Source: Lysobacter sp. (GTDB lineage Bacteria; Pseudomonadota; Gammaproteobacteria; Xanthomonadales; Xanthomonadaceae). Taken from it: DNA of 64,000 bases. This document shows positions 43,265-52,148 of this stretch, one piece after another. The DNA lies in contig WYBC01000031.1 of assembly GCA_011526085.1 (NCBI GenBank), forward strand, positions 62,001 through 126,000, in the 5' to 3' direction. Under the pieces are notes generated by a model. The model ran no database searches. It was given only the letters and a program-made list of their open reading frames with translations, and had not been told where the DNA came from. Made by a program: the position numbers and the translations under genes. Numbering within the stretch: the stretch's first letter is position 1; each line of letters begins with the position of its first letter.

Positions 43265-44245
43265 TCAGCGTTTCGGTTTCGCCGCGGGCGCGGGTTCCGG
43301 CGCGGTGCGCACCGGCAGCGGCACGTTGCACAGGTCGATATGGCCGGCAGGACGCTTGTAGAAATCGTCGCGTCGGTTGCGGCGCGCTTCGACCAGTTCG
43401 GTGAACAGCGGCGTGTCGGTGCGCAGCACCTGCAGCTTCAGGCGTTCGGCCGGCTTGAGGTCGGCGGCGAGGCGGATCGAACGGATCGTCACCCGCTGTT
43501 CGGGCTTCTCGTAGAAGCCCAGCGGGCCGGTGCCGCGCGGCAGCACGCTCAGCAGCTCCATGCCCTGCACGACGCGGCCGACGGTGGTGATGTTGCGATC
43601 GAGCTGGCGCGGCGACTGGCCGATGACGACGTAGAGCTCGGCGCCGGTGCTGGAATCGGCGGCGACGTCGCGACCCGCGCCGACCGCACCGTAGCAGTGC
43701 GCCAGCCAGGCGGTGCCGTCGGAGGTGTCGAGACCGATCGGGAAGCCGTCGCTGAAACCGACCTGGCGCGCCCAGCCGTCGGCGTCGGGCAGGGGCGTGA
43801 ACGGGATGTTGCGGTTGCTGCGGGTGAATTCCGCCGGCAGCTTCGCCTTGGCGCCCTTCGGCAGCGGCTTGCGGTCCTTCTCTTCCTCGGCCGGGTCGCC
43901 CCACTGCACCACGAAGTTGTCCTGCGAGCGGTTGATGCTGAGCCCGTTCCAGAAGCCGCCCTTGGCCAGCGCTCGGATGTTGGCGACGTGCGCGGGCGCG
44001 AATTCCGGCGCCAGTTCGATCACCACCCGGCCGGCGTCCAGGTCCATGTACAGCGTGCGCATGGGGTCGAGGTTGCGCCAGTCGCCCGCTTTCGAACCAT
44101 CGAGGATCTCCTGCATCGAGCGCGGCTTCGCCTCCGGCGACGGTGTCTGCGCGCCGGCGGCGAGGGCGCCGGCGAGGAGCGCGGCGACCAGCAGCGGCGC
44201 TGCCATCCGGGTGCGTGGGCGGGGCAGGCGGTTGCGGGACGTCAT
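43265..44245 (-). CDS. Periplasmic cyclophilin-type peptidyl-prolyl isomerase
   Basis: A 326-residue protein with N-terminal signal peptide ([17 protein letters not shown] after a basic start). The cyclophilin domain is at ~55-280: [40 protein letters not shown] and [23 protein letters not shown], family-typical but with divergent active-site residues. It should fold periplasmic proteins. The ATG at 44243-44245 follows AAAAGGAGAT. The C-terminus is a polar proline tail. Confidence 0.88.
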   Translation of the reverse strand: MTSRNRLPRPRTRMAAPLLVAALLAGALAAGAQTPSPEAKPRSMQEILDGSKAGDWRNLDPMRTLYMDLDAGRVVIELAPEFAPAHVANIRALAKGGFWNGLSINRSQDNFVVQWGDPAEEEKDRKPLPKGAKAKLPAEFTRSNRNIPFTPLPDADGWARQVGFSDGFPIGLDTSDGTAWLAHCYGAVGAGRDVAADSSTGAELYVVIGQSPRQLDRNITTVGRVVQGMELLSVLPRGTGPLGFYEKPEQRVTIRSIRLAADLKPAERLKLQVLRTDTPLFTELVEARRNRRDDFYKRPAGHIDLCNVPLPVRTAPEPAPAAKPKR

Positions 44246-44400
44246 GGCGGGATCTCCTTTTCGATGTTCCGCCGATTCTGGCCGAGAACTTCGACCCGGG
44301 CCAGCGCGACGCGGCGTCGCGACCGCGATGGCGCCCGTGGATGACCTCCGGCACATCCACTATGTCAAAGTTATGAATAGAGTGAGCTTCAAGATATGCA

Positions 44401-44424
44401 GCAGGTCGTTTCAAGTCGACCTGC
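44401..44424. promoter_or_regulatory. Dyad in the leader of the PadR operon
   Basis: GCAGGTCG, eight bases, then CGACCTGC: a perfect 8-base inverted repeat ending 27 bases before the PadR start, overlapping a region of AT-rich sequence at 44362-44400 that may hold the promoter. It may be a PadR operator or an RNA hairpin. Confidence 0.4.
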
Positions 44425-44451
44425 CGCAGCCCACCACCGCAGGGGAGCGCC

Positions 44452-44841
44452 ATGAACCCGCAGTCCGCCACCCACGACGATGCCAGCGACGCCCTGTTGC
44501 GGAAGTTCCAGAAGGAGCTCTCCGCCGGGACCGTGTCGCTGGCGCTGCTGGCCGTGCTGGGGGCCGCAGAAGAGCCGATGTACGGCTACCAGATCGCGAA
44601 GACCCTGGAGCGCCAGGGCGACGGCGTGCTGAGCGGCAAGCAGAGCGCGCTCTACCCGGTGCTCCGCAATCTGGAAGCCGCCGGTCTGCTGGCCAGCGAA
44701 GTGGAACCGTCCATCAGCGGCCCGCCGCGCCGTTACTACCGCATCACGCCGACCGGCCGCGACATCCTCCAGGCCTGGACCCAGGCCTGGTGCGCCACCC
44801 GAGATTCCGTCGACTCCGTCCTGAAAGGGGGCTTCTCATGA
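44452..44841 (+). CDS. PadR family transcriptional regulator
   Basis: A 129-residue winged-helix regulator with typical PadR pattern: [48 protein letters not shown] and [14 protein letters not shown]. Members repress small-molecule or stress genes, usually including the adjacent one. It overlaps the next gene by ATGA (44838-44841). A dyad lies in its leader. Confidence 0.93.
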   Translation: MNPQSATHDDASDALLRKFQKELSAGTVSLALLAVLGAAEEPMYGYQIAKTLERQGDGVLSGKQSALYPVLRNLEAAGLLASEVEPSISGPPRRYYRITPTGRDILQAWTQAWCATRDSVDSVLKGGFS

Positions 44842-45785
44842 ACACCACCGCGCAGCCGCCGCTGCCGACCAACATCCCCGAGTACCTCGAACACCTGCGG
44901 CGTTCGCTGGCGGGCGCCGATCCGGCGCTGATCCAGGACGCGCTCTACGACGCCGAGGAATACCTGCGTTCGGAACTGGCCGAGAACCCCGGCAAGACCG
45001 AGGCCGAGGTCATCGCCCGGGTCGCGTCGAGCTACGGTGCGCCGGAGGAGGTCGCCGACATCTACCGCGACACCGAGGTGAAGGTGCAGACCGCGCTGCG
45101 CACGCCGCCCTCGCGCCCGAGGCGCTCGGTCTTCGGCAAATTCTTCGGCGTCGTCGCCGAGCCGCGCACCTACGCGGCGCTGTTCTACATGCTGCTGTCG
45201 CTGGCGACCGGCGTGTTCTATTTCACCTGGGTGGTCACCGGCATCTCGCTGTCGCTGGGTCTCGCGGTGCTGATCATCGGCATTCCGTTCGCGATCCTGT
45301 TCTTCGGTTCGGTACGGATGCTCTCGCTGCTCGAGGGCCGCATCGTCGAGGTGATGCTGGGCGAGCGCATGCCGCGCCGCCCGCTGTACAGCAACCGCGG
45401 CAAGCCGCTGATGGCCCGCATCGGCGAACTGTTCGCCGACCCGCGCAACTGGAGCTCGCTGCTGTACATGCTGCTGATGCTGCCGCTGGGCATCGTCTAT
45501 TTCACGATCGCGGTGACCCTGCTGTCGCTGTCGCTGTCCTTCATCCTCGCGCCGATCATGGTGTGGCTCGGCATCGCCACGATGGGAGCGGGTTCCGGCG
45601 ACTGGATGTACGTCACCATCGAGAACGGCGTGCTGTTCTCGTCGCTGGGAATCATGGCGCTGCCGCTGATGTTGGTGCTGGGCGTCCTGATGCTGTTCGG
45701 CACCCTGCACGTGGCGCGCGGCATCGGCTACATGCACGGTCAGTTCGCCAAGCGCCTGCTGGTGAAGAGCGCGCAGTACGGCTGA
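44838..45785 (+). CDS. Membrane sensor-like protein with DUF1700-type N-terminus
   Basis: A 315-residue inner-membrane protein. Its first ~85 residues are soluble and resemble a DUF1700-type helical region (YLEHLRRSLAGADPALIQDALYDAEEYLRSEL). The rest has two duplicated halves, each beginning AEPRTYAALFYMLLSLATGVFYFTW or ADPRNWSSLLYMLLMLPLGIVYFT, with about four pairs of membrane segments (a 'sensor' domain). It is coupled with the PadR gene, a common arrangement where both respond to cell-envelope stress. Confidence 0.85.
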   Translation: MNTTAQPPLPTNIPEYLEHLRRSLAGADPALIQDALYDAEEYLRSELAENPGKTEAEVIARVASSYGAPEEVADIYRDTEVKVQTALRTPPSRPRRSVFGKFFGVVAEPRTYAALFYMLLSLATGVFYFTWVVTGISLSLGLAVLIIGIPFAILFFGSVRMLSLLEGRIVEVMLGERMPRRPLYSNRGKPLMARIGELFADPRNWSSLLYMLLMLPLGIVYFTIAVTLLSLSLSFILAPIMVWLGIATMGAGSGDWMYVTIENGVLFSSLGIMALPLMLVLGVLMLFGTLHVARGIGYMHGQFAKRLLVKSAQYG

Positions 45786-45844
45786 TCGCGGGTCTTCGCT
45801 GATCGCGGACTTCCGGATGCGACAGGTCCGGAAGACAGGCAAAG

Positions 45845-45873
45845 AAAAAGCCGGCGCTGGACGCCGGCTTTTT
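45845..45873. terminator. Bidirectional rho-independent terminator
   Basis: AAAAAGCCGGCG, five-base loop CTGGA, then CGCCGGCTTTTT. It serves both convergent units: the PadR operon on the left and the effector operon on the right. Confidence 0.95.
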
Positions 45874-45894
45874 CGTGTTCCGATGCTTCCGGGC

Positions 45895-47148
45895 TCAGGC
45901 GCGCATGGCCATGCGCGTCTGTTCCTGATCCTGCTGGGGCGCTTGCGCGAGCTGGGTCTGGCCTTGCGCCGAGACTTCCGAATTCGCGGCCAGCGGCTGC
46001 CGCATCGCGGTATCGACGTTGACGCTGGCGATGCGCGCGGCCGGATCGTCCGGCGCGCGCCCCTGCACCGCGTACAGCGTGCCGTTGCTGGCGGCGAGGT
46101 GGTTGATGTCGGTGAGTCCCTGCTGCTGCGCGCCCGCGACCACGCCGGCGACCACGCGCGCGTCCGGCTGCTGGCCGGTGCGGTCGAATTCGCGATAGGC
46201 CTGGGCCAGCATCGGGTTGTCGCTCATCAGCGGCGACTGCTGAGGCCCGGTGCTGTTCTCCGAGAACAGGCGGTTCCAGCCGTCGCGGACGCGCTGCACG
46301 CCGTCCTGCACGCCGATCGAGGTGTTGGTGATGCCGCTGCGGATGCCGCCGACGTCGTCGCGGAACTTGTCGATCATCGGATCGAACTGCTGCGCGCGCT
46401 GGATGTTGTCCTGGGTCATCAGCGGGCCGCCGCCTTCGGCGCGGACGAACGCACCGATGGCGTGCGCCGGGCCGCCGCGATCCCAGGCCACTTCCAGCGG
46501 ATTGCGGATGTCCCAGCGCGAACGGTCGTTGCGATAGCCGCCGTCGCGCAGCGCCTCGATGTCGTCGGGCGTGGCGTAGACGCGGGTCTGGCCGTAGTGC
46601 GGGCTGGCCGCGCTGACGACGTCGGTGGCGCGGACGTGGTTGATCACGTCGTTGCCGCCGGCGGGCACGCCCTGGCGCAGGCCCGCGGCGCCGTAGGCGT
46701 TGAAGGTTTCGCCCTTCAGGCCGAATTCGTGCGCGGTGATCTGCGCCAGCGTGCCGCCGAGCGAATGTCCGGTGACGGTGACCTCGGGCGCGGGACGACC
46801 GGTGCGCTCGGCCTCGGCGCGCGCGATTTCCACCGCGCGGCGGGTCAGGTCCATCGCGTCGTGGGTCTGGTTGTTGACGCCGTTGATCACCATGCCGCCG
46901 TCGGTGCGCACGGCGTCGCGGAACAGTTCGCCGGTGCCGCGGCCCGGTTCGGTGCCGCGGTGCGCGACGACGATCTCGTGGGTGTCGACGCGCTGGTAGA
47001 TGGTGCCCTGATAACCGCTGGGGCGATCGCTGTTCGCGAGGACGCGGTAGTTCACGCCCTCGATCGTGACCGTCGAGTTCGGATTCGACTGCGGGTGCCG
47101 GTAGGAGTCTTCGCTCAGTGCGGCGTAGTCGCGGCTCGTGATCGTCAT
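45895..47148 (-). CDS. Lipase-type type IV secretion effector (X-Tfe-like)
   Basis: A 417-residue protein. Residues ~1-200 are a class 3 lipase: nucleophile Ser129 in VTGHSLGGTLAQ, AHRGTEPG and THDAM. After residue ~309 is a tail like the XVIPCD T4SS signal of Xanthomonadales effectors: AYREFDRTGQQPDARVVAG, GLTDINHLAASNGTLYAVQG and DDPAARIASVNVDTA, ending in a Gln-rich stretch (QAPQQDQEQTRM). No signal peptide. This fits delivery into rival bacteria by a type IV secretion system. It overlaps the immunity gene by ATGA. No T4SS genes are in the window. Confidence 0.85.
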   Translation of the reverse strand: MTITSRDYAALSEDSYRHPQSNPNSTVTIEGVNYRVLANSDRPSGYQGTIYQRVDTHEIVVAHRGTEPGRGTGELFRDAVRTDGGMVINGVNNQTHDAMDLTRRAVEIARAEAERTGRPAPEVTVTGHSLGGTLAQITAHEFGLKGETFNAYGAAGLRQGVPAGGNDVINHVRATDVVSAASPHYGQTRVYATPDDIEALRDGGYRNDRSRWDIRNPLEVAWDRGGPAHAIGAFVRAEGGGPLMTQDNIQRAQQFDPMIDKFRDDVGGIRSGITNTSIGVQDGVQRVRDGWNRLFSENSTGPQQSPLMSDNPMLAQAYREFDRTGQQPDARVVAGVVAGAQQQGLTDINHLAASNGTLYAVQGRAPDDPAARIASVNVDTAMRQPLAANSEVSAQGQTQLAQAPQQDQEQTRMAMRA

Positions 47149-47807
47149 GGGGCCTCCCTGCGCGCGGAAATCGTCAAGGTGAACTGCGGACCGACGCTGC
47201 TCTGGTAGAAGTCGGGCGATTCCTCGCCGAACACCACGTCCATCGGCGCGGGTTTCTGCGCGAAGTCGCGGACCAGATAGTGATCGGTGACTTCGGCCTC
47301 GGCGGCGAGGCGGTCGGCGGCGATGCCGCCGACGAAATGCGTGGCCGCGGAGTGGAAATGCACGGTGGCGGTGTTCAGCGCCCAGCGGCAGACACCGAGA
47401 CCGTAATAGTCCTCGTCGTTCAGCGCGTCTTCGTGCAGTTCGGCGGTCCAGGTGGTGTCGTCGACCTTCCGCAGGTCGAGCGTCACGCTGTGCCGCGGCG
47501 GCAGGCGGACGCCGCCGGCCGCGCGGGCGAAGTCGTAGGGCACGCACTCGCGGTTCTCGACTTCGAAATCCGCGGTCGCGGCGATCTCGGCGAGCGCCGC
47601 GGGCAATCCGGCGAACCGGAGCGTCAGCACGTAGGTCTGCTTCGGCGCGGGATTCGGGGTGGGCCGGATGTCGGGTACGGCGACGGGGGCATTGGCGGCG
47701 GTCGGCGGCTTGCCGGCGTCCGGCGCGTTGGCGCTTTGGCAACTGGTCATGGTGGCGAGCATCATCAGGGCGGCCATCGAAGTGTGTCTGCGGTCCATGG
47801 GGCACAC
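47145..47807 (-). CDS. Lipoprotein, probable immunity protein to the lipase effector
   Basis: A 220-residue exported lipoprotein: signal and lipobox MAALMMLATMTSC with Cys near residue 23, then a Pro/Ala linker and a beta-rich domain (TYVLTLRFAGLPAALAEIAAT). Lying directly upstream of the effector gene and overlapping it by four bases, it matches the usual X-Tfi immunity lipoprotein that protects the producer's periplasm. The start is GTG at 47805-47807 with AAGAGA ahead of it; an ATG three codons later is the alternative. Immunity role is inferred from position. Confidence 0.78.
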   Translation of the reverse strand: MCPMDRRHTSMAALMMLATMTSCQSANAPDAGKPPTAANAPVAVPDIRPTPNPAPKQTYVLTLRFAGLPAALAEIAATADFEVENRECVPYDFARAAGGVRLPPRHSVTLDLRKVDDTTWTAELHEDALNDEDYYGLGVCRWALNTATVHFHSAATHFVGGIAADRLAAEAEVTDHYLVRDFAQKPAPMDVVFGEESPDFYQSSVGPQFTLTISARREAP

Positions 47808-47946
47808 GATCTCTTGCGGGAAGCGGTCCGGGTGTCATCCCGGCGGGCTCCCTTCGGGGCGTACACGGGGATCCACGATCCCCTCGCGTCTGTATAGCCC
47901 GAATTCATGACGCAGCCCCGGTTACAATCCGGAACTGCGAAATCGA

Positions 47947-49248
47947 TCACGTATTTTTGCGGCGCAGGGGCGTGACCGTGGCGGAGGCCGTCTTCGACCC
48001 GCCCGCATTGTGGTGGGCGATGAAATCGCGGACCTGCGGGTAGACCTGATCGCGCCAGCGGCGGCCGCTGAAGATGCCGTAATGGCCGGCGCCCTGGGCA
48101 GTGAGATGCACCCGGTCGCTTTCGGGGATGCCGGTGCACAGCTTGTGCGCCGCGCGGGTCTGGCCGAGGCCGGCGATATCGTCCAGTTCGCCCTCGATGG
48201 TCATCAGTGCGGTGCTGCGGATCGCCGCGGGCGTCACCCGCTCGCCGGCCACGTGCCACAGGCCGCGCGGCAGCAGGTGTTCCTGGAACACCACGCGCAC
48301 GGTGTCGAGGTAGTACTCCGCCGGCATGTCCAGCACCGCGTTGTATTCGTCGTAGAAGCGACGGTGCGCGTCGGCGTCGTCGAGATCGCCCTTCACCAGG
48401 TCCTGGTAGAAATCCCAGTGCGACATGACGTGCCGCTCGGGATTCATCGCGAGGAAACCCATGTGCTGCAGGAAGCCCGGATACACGCGGCGGCCGCGGC
48501 CCGGGAAATTCGCCGGCACGATGTGGATGAGGTTCTGTTCGAACCACCACAGCGGTTTGTCGGTGGCCAGATTGTTCACCGCCGTCGGCGATTCGCGGGT
48601 GTCGATCGGCCCGCCCATCATCACCAGCGAACGCGGCGTCGGTTCGCCGCGCGCCGCCATCAGCGACACCGCGGCCAGCACCGGCACGGTCGGCTGGCAC
48701 ACGCTGATGACGTGCAGATCGTCGGCGCCGATGTGGCGGATGAACTGTTCGATGGTGGCGACATAATCGTCGAGGGTGAAGGCGCCTGCGTCCTTCGATA
48801 CCATGCGCGCGTCGACCCAGTCGGTGATGTAGACCTTGTGGTCGCGCAGCAGGGTCTGCACGGTGTCGCGCAGCAGGGTGGCGTGATGGCCGGACAACGG
48901 CGCGACCACCAGCACCGGCGGATCGTTCTTGAGGTCGGCGACGCCGTCGGTCTCGTCGGAGAAGCGCTTGAAACGCAGCAGCCGGCAGAACGGCGTGCGC
49001 AGCACTTCGCGCTCCACCACCGGATAGGTGCGGCCGTCGCTGGTGACGCTGTGGATGCCGAACTTCGGCTTTTCGTAATCCTTGCCGATGCGGTAGAGGA
49101 GTTCGTAGCCGGCGGCCATGCGCGGCGCGTGCGGCAGGTTCGACAGCCAGCTGCCCGGCGCGGAAAACATCCGCGCGTTGGCTTCCGCCCAATAGGTCAT
49201 CGGCGCCATCCAGGCGCGACCCAACTCGTGCATCTGGTAAAGCAACAT
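47947..49248 (-). CDS. phaZ: Intracellular polyhydroxyalkanoate depolymerase
   Basis: A 433-residue PHA/PHB depolymerase of the intracellular PhaZ type. MLLYQMHELGRAWMAPMTYWAE and the catalytic Cys motif VISVCQPTVPVLAA are diagnostic, with further blocks VYITDWVDAR and GLAxxx-like GHYGIFSGRRWR. It breaks down stored PHB granules to monomer. The start at 49246-49248 follows an AGGGG site; the frame extends upstream to 49365 without family match. Genes for PHB synthesis are not in the window. Confidence 0.92.
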   Translation of the reverse strand: MLLYQMHELGRAWMAPMTYWAEANARMFSAPGSWLSNLPHAPRMAAGYELLYRIGKDYEKPKFGIHSVTSDGRTYPVVEREVLRTPFCRLLRFKRFSDETDGVADLKNDPPVLVVAPLSGHHATLLRDTVQTLLRDHKVYITDWVDARMVSKDAGAFTLDDYVATIEQFIRHIGADDLHVISVCQPTVPVLAAVSLMAARGEPTPRSLVMMGGPIDTRESPTAVNNLATDKPLWWFEQNLIHIVPANFPGRGRRVYPGFLQHMGFLAMNPERHVMSHWDFYQDLVKGDLDDADAHRRFYDEYNAVLDMPAEYYLDTVRVVFQEHLLPRGLWHVAGERVTPAAIRSTALMTIEGELDDIAGLGQTRAAHKLCTGIPESDRVHLTAQGAGHYGIFSGRRWRDQVYPQVRDFIAHHNAGGSKTASATVTPLRRKNT

Positions 49249-49355
49249 CGGCGAACCCCTGTTCCGGTGGCGGGATGGTGCGCCGCAGCATAACCGATCC
49301 GATGCCGGGGAATGCGCCGCCCGCCGCAGTCCGGCGATTGCGCTACGCTTGTCGC

Positions 49356-49748
49356 ATGGCCGCACGAGACGAAGACATCGCCTGGTTCATGGAACTGCTG
49401 GCGCCGGTGGGACCGATCGCCGCGCGGCGGATGTTCGGGGGCGCCGGCCTGTACGCCGACGGGAGGATCGTGGGCCTGGCGATCGAAGGGACGCTCTATC
49501 TCAAGACCGATGGCCTGACCCGGGACGCGTTCGCCGCGGCCGGCGGCGCGCCGTTCATCTATGCCGGAAAGGCGAAACCGATCACCGTCAGCTACTGGAC
49601 GCCGCCGGAAGAGGCGATGGATTCGCCCGAATCGATGCGCCCGTGGGCGTTGCGCGCGCTGGAAGCGGCGCAGCGTGCTGCGTTGGCCAAGCCGGCGAAA
49701 AAGCGGGCGAAGACATCACGCGCGAAACCGCGCACGGGCCCGCAGTAG
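49356..49748 (+). CDS. TfoX N-terminal domain protein
   Basis: A 130-residue protein consisting of one TfoX_N domain: FMELLAPVGPIAARRMFGGAGLYADGRIVGLAIEGTLYLKTD, then a basic Lys/Ala/Arg tail (KPAKKRAKTSRAKPRTG). Family members are linked to competence regulation in other bacteria, but stand-alone N-domain proteins are not defined functionally. The stop codon lies at the start of the REP-like repeat that follows. Confidence 0.85.
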   Translation: MAARDEDIAWFMELLAPVGPIAARRMFGGAGLYADGRIVGLAIEGTLYLKTDGLTRDAFAAAGGAPFIYAGKAKPITVSYWTPPEEAMDSPESMRPWALRALEAAQRAALAKPAKKRAKTSRAKPRTGPQ

Positions 49749-49811
49749 AGCGGTCTTCAGGCTGCTGATCGACAACGGATGCAAAAAGCAGCGGCCTGAA
49801 GGCCGCTCCAC
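49746..49811. repeat. REP-like inverted repeat
   Basis: TAGAGCGGTCTTCAGGCTGCT and, after a 24-base loop, AGCAGCGGCCTGAAGGCCGCT are complementary arms with a few mismatches. It belongs to the same family as the repeats at 28264 and 56504. It lies between convergent genes and covers the tfoX-like stop codon. Confidence 0.85.
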
Positions 49812-49817
49812 CGGAGG

Positions 49818-50420
49818 TCAGGCGCCCAGCTCCAGCGCCGCGGCATCGCCGGCCAACGCCGGGGACAGCCAGCAGTGCGAACCCGCGAAGCGGAAACCCG
49901 CGGCCGCGAAGCGCTGGCGGTAGAACCGCGCCGGCCGCGCATGGAAACCGACGTTGTCGCCTTCGGTCTCGTCTTCCTTCGCGAACACTTCGAGGAACGC
50001 GACGCCGGCGCACAGTTCGGCCAGACCGGGCAGGCCGAGCGTGAGTTCGCGGGTCGGCAGGTAATGCAGCACATCGCTGCAGATCAGCAGATCGACCGGT
50101 GCGCACGGCCGCAGTTGCGCGAAATCGCCGAACCGCGCGAAGTGCAGGTCGCGGCGCGCGCCGTAGCGGCGGATCGCGTATTCGCTGCTGTCGAAGCCGA
50201 GGTAACGCGCCTTCGGCCGCAGCTTCAGCAGCGGCGCGCGCCACGCGCCTTCGCCGCAGCCGATGTCCAGCACGCTGCGCAGCGGCCGTTCGAGATGGTA
50301 TTCGGCCGCGGCCACCGCCAGCGCGACCTTCCGCGCGAGCCGCTGCGCATCGCCGATACCGGCCTTGCGATACCAGGTGTCGAAATAGCGGCGGTCGTAG
50401 GTCTTGTCCGGTGCGGTCAT
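49818..50420 (-). CDS. SAM-dependent methyltransferase
   Basis: A 200-residue class I methyltransferase. Motif I is VLDIGCGEGAW, then YLGFDSSEYAIRR, with DLLICSDVLHYLP further along. No substrate-specific features; it resembles small-molecule or lipid methyltransferases. It starts inside the stop of the DODA gene (ATGA), so the two are co-translated. The start at 50418-50420 is chosen over longer frames. Confidence 0.88.
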   Translation of the reverse strand: MTAPDKTYDRRYFDTWYRKAGIGDAQRLARKVALAVAAAEYHLERPLRSVLDIGCGEGAWRAPLLKLRPKARYLGFDSSEYAIRRYGARRDLHFARFGDFAQLRPCAPVDLLICSDVLHYLPTRELTLGLPGLAELCAGVAFLEVFAKEDETEGDNVGFHARPARFYRQRFAAAGFRFAGSHCWLSPALAGDAAALELGA

Positions 50421-51220
50421 GGGTGGCCGATGCGCAGCGAGGTCATCGACAGCGAGCCGATGACATCGTCGTTGAAGAAGGCCAGCGCATCGCCATCGCG
50501 GGCCAGCGCCAGTGCATAGAGCAGGGGAATGTAATGCTCCGGCGTCGGGATGGACAGCCGCGCGTCTTCGCCGAGGGTCGGCCAGTCGGCGAGCGCGGCC
50601 AGGTCTCCGCTGCGGATCAGCGCGTTGACGCGGTCGCGGAAGCGCGACGCCCACGGCAACGGCGATGGATCGCGCCAGTCGAAGAGTCGCAGGTTGTGGA
50701 CGATGTCGCCGCTCGCCACCACCAGCACGCCTTCGTCGCGCAAGGGCGCCAGCCGCTGCGCCAGCGCGACGTGCCACGCGCCGGGGCGGCGCGAATCGAT
50801 GCCCAGTTGCACCACCGGAACATCGGCCTGCGGGTACATGGGTCGCAGCACGCCCCAGGCGCCGTGATCGAGGCCGCGCCCGGGATCGATCCGCGCCGCG
50901 AACGCGTCGCCGAGCAGTTCGACCACGCGCCGCGCCAGCGCCGGATCGCCCGGCGCCGGCCAGCGCACGTCGAACAGCGCCTGCGGGAATCCGCCGAAAT
51001 CGTGGATCGTGTCCGGCGCCTCGCTGCCGGTCAGCCAGGGCCCCGGGGTCTCCCAGTGCGCGGACACGCACAGGATCGCGCGCGGTCGCGGCAGGCGTTC
51101 GCCGAGCGCGCGCCAGGCGCGCGACCAGGCGTTGTCTTCGATCGCGTTCATCGGTGAACCGTGGCCGAGGAACAGGACCGGCTGCGGACGGTCGGACGGC
51201 GGTGCGGAGATTGCGTTCAT
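50417..51220 (-). CDS. 4,5-DOPA-extradiol-dioxygenase-like protein (YgiD)
   Basis: A 267-residue LigB/DODA family protein: LFLGHGSPMNAIE near the start, ILCVSAHWETPG, LDHGAWGVLRPMYPQADVP and VASGDIVHNLRLF all match. Active-site His residues are visible in GHGSP, SAHWET, DHGAW and GDIVHN. The reaction is opening of catechol-type rings. It is coupled to the methyltransferase gene. The start at 51220 is chosen over the frame start at 51382. Confidence 0.92.
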   Translation of the reverse strand: MNAISAPPSDRPQPVLFLGHGSPMNAIEDNAWSRAWRALGERLPRPRAILCVSAHWETPGPWLTGSEAPDTIHDFGGFPQALFDVRWPAPGDPALARRVVELLGDAFAARIDPGRGLDHGAWGVLRPMYPQADVPVVQLGIDSRRPGAWHVALAQRLAPLRDEGVLVVASGDIVHNLRLFDWRDPSPLPWASRFRDRVNALIRSGDLAALADWPTLGEDARLSIPTPEHYIPLLYALALARDGDALAFFNDDVIGSLSMTSLRIGHP

Positions 51221-51251
51221 GCGGCTCTCGCGGGGCGGATGCCCGGAAGGC

Positions 51252-52136
51252 TCAAGTATGGTCGGCGCCCGAACGCTGCTGCCAGACCCTGCGCGCGGCA
51301 CGCACCGTATTGGCGTTGAGACGCGCGACGCGATCCGCGTCCTGATAACCGCCGGCGACGACGAACACGATCGGGATCGCACGGTCGCGCGCCATCCGGA
51401 AGACCTCGAGGTCGCGGGCGAACATCTGCGCGGTGGTCAGGCCGACCTGGCTTTTGGGATCGTTCTCGTGGCAGTCCGCGCCGGCCTGATAGACCAGCAG
51501 GTCCGGACGATGCGCGTCGATCAGCGCTTCGGCTTCGCGCAGCGCATCGCGATAGCGGCCGAAGCCCTCTTCGCGCGCGCGCACCTGCATCGCCCAGGAG
51601 CGCTCGCCGCCGCGGCAGCCGAAGCGGGTGCCGAAGATCGAGACGTTGTAGAGATTCGGCAGCCGCGCGGCGAATTCCTCGGTACCGTTGCCGCCGTGCT
51701 CGTCGCAGTCGATCACCATCACCCGCTGGGCGGGAGCGGCATGCGCCAGCAGCGCCAATCCGTTCAACGGACAGAAACCGCTGCCCGCGTCGGGCAGGGC
51801 GTGATGGAAGCCGCGCGCCACGTTCATCGCGATGCCGGTCCGCCGCGCCATCTCCGCCGCCGCGAGCTGGCCGCCCAACATCGCCAGCGCGGCGTCGCGC
51901 ACCTGCGGCGACCAGCGGATGCCCTGGCGCGACGCCATCGGCTCGTCGCCGTGCAGGAATGCCTGCAGATAGTGCGCGTCGTGCAGCCCCGCGAGACGCG
52001 CGGGATCGAACGGCGCCGGCCGCATCAGGTCCACCAGGCGCAGGCGTTCGAGCTTGGCGGCGGTGGTCTCCAGTCGCGCCAGCAGGGGAACGTCCGCAGG
52101 CGCGTAATCGGGATGGAAAAAGGCGGGAATGCGCAT
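51252..52136 (-). CDS. Histone-deacetylase-family hydrolase
   Basis: A 294-residue protein of the class II/AcuC-type HDAC superfamily: HDAHYLQAFLHGD, GFHHALPDAGSGFCPLNG, VIDCDEHGGNGTEEF with its Asp/His zinc ligands, and QAGADCHENDP. Members remove acyl groups from proteins or polyamines in bacteria. It lies 12 bases from the next unit's last gene, and 31 bases upstream of the DODA gene start, so may be co-transcribed with it. Confidence 0.9.
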   Translation of the reverse strand: MRIPAFFHPDYAPADVPLLARLETTAAKLERLRLVDLMRPAPFDPARLAGLHDAHYLQAFLHGDEPMASRQGIRWSPQVRDAALAMLGGQLAAAEMARRTGIAMNVARGFHHALPDAGSGFCPLNGLALLAHAAPAQRVMVIDCDEHGGNGTEEFAARLPNLYNVSIFGTRFGCRGGERSWAMQVRAREEGFGRYRDALREAEALIDAHRPDLLVYQAGADCHENDPKSQVGLTTAQMFARDLEVFRMARDRAIPIVFVVAGGYQDADRVARLNANTVRAARRVWQQRSGADHT

Positions 52137-52148
52137 CGCCGTCGTGCC

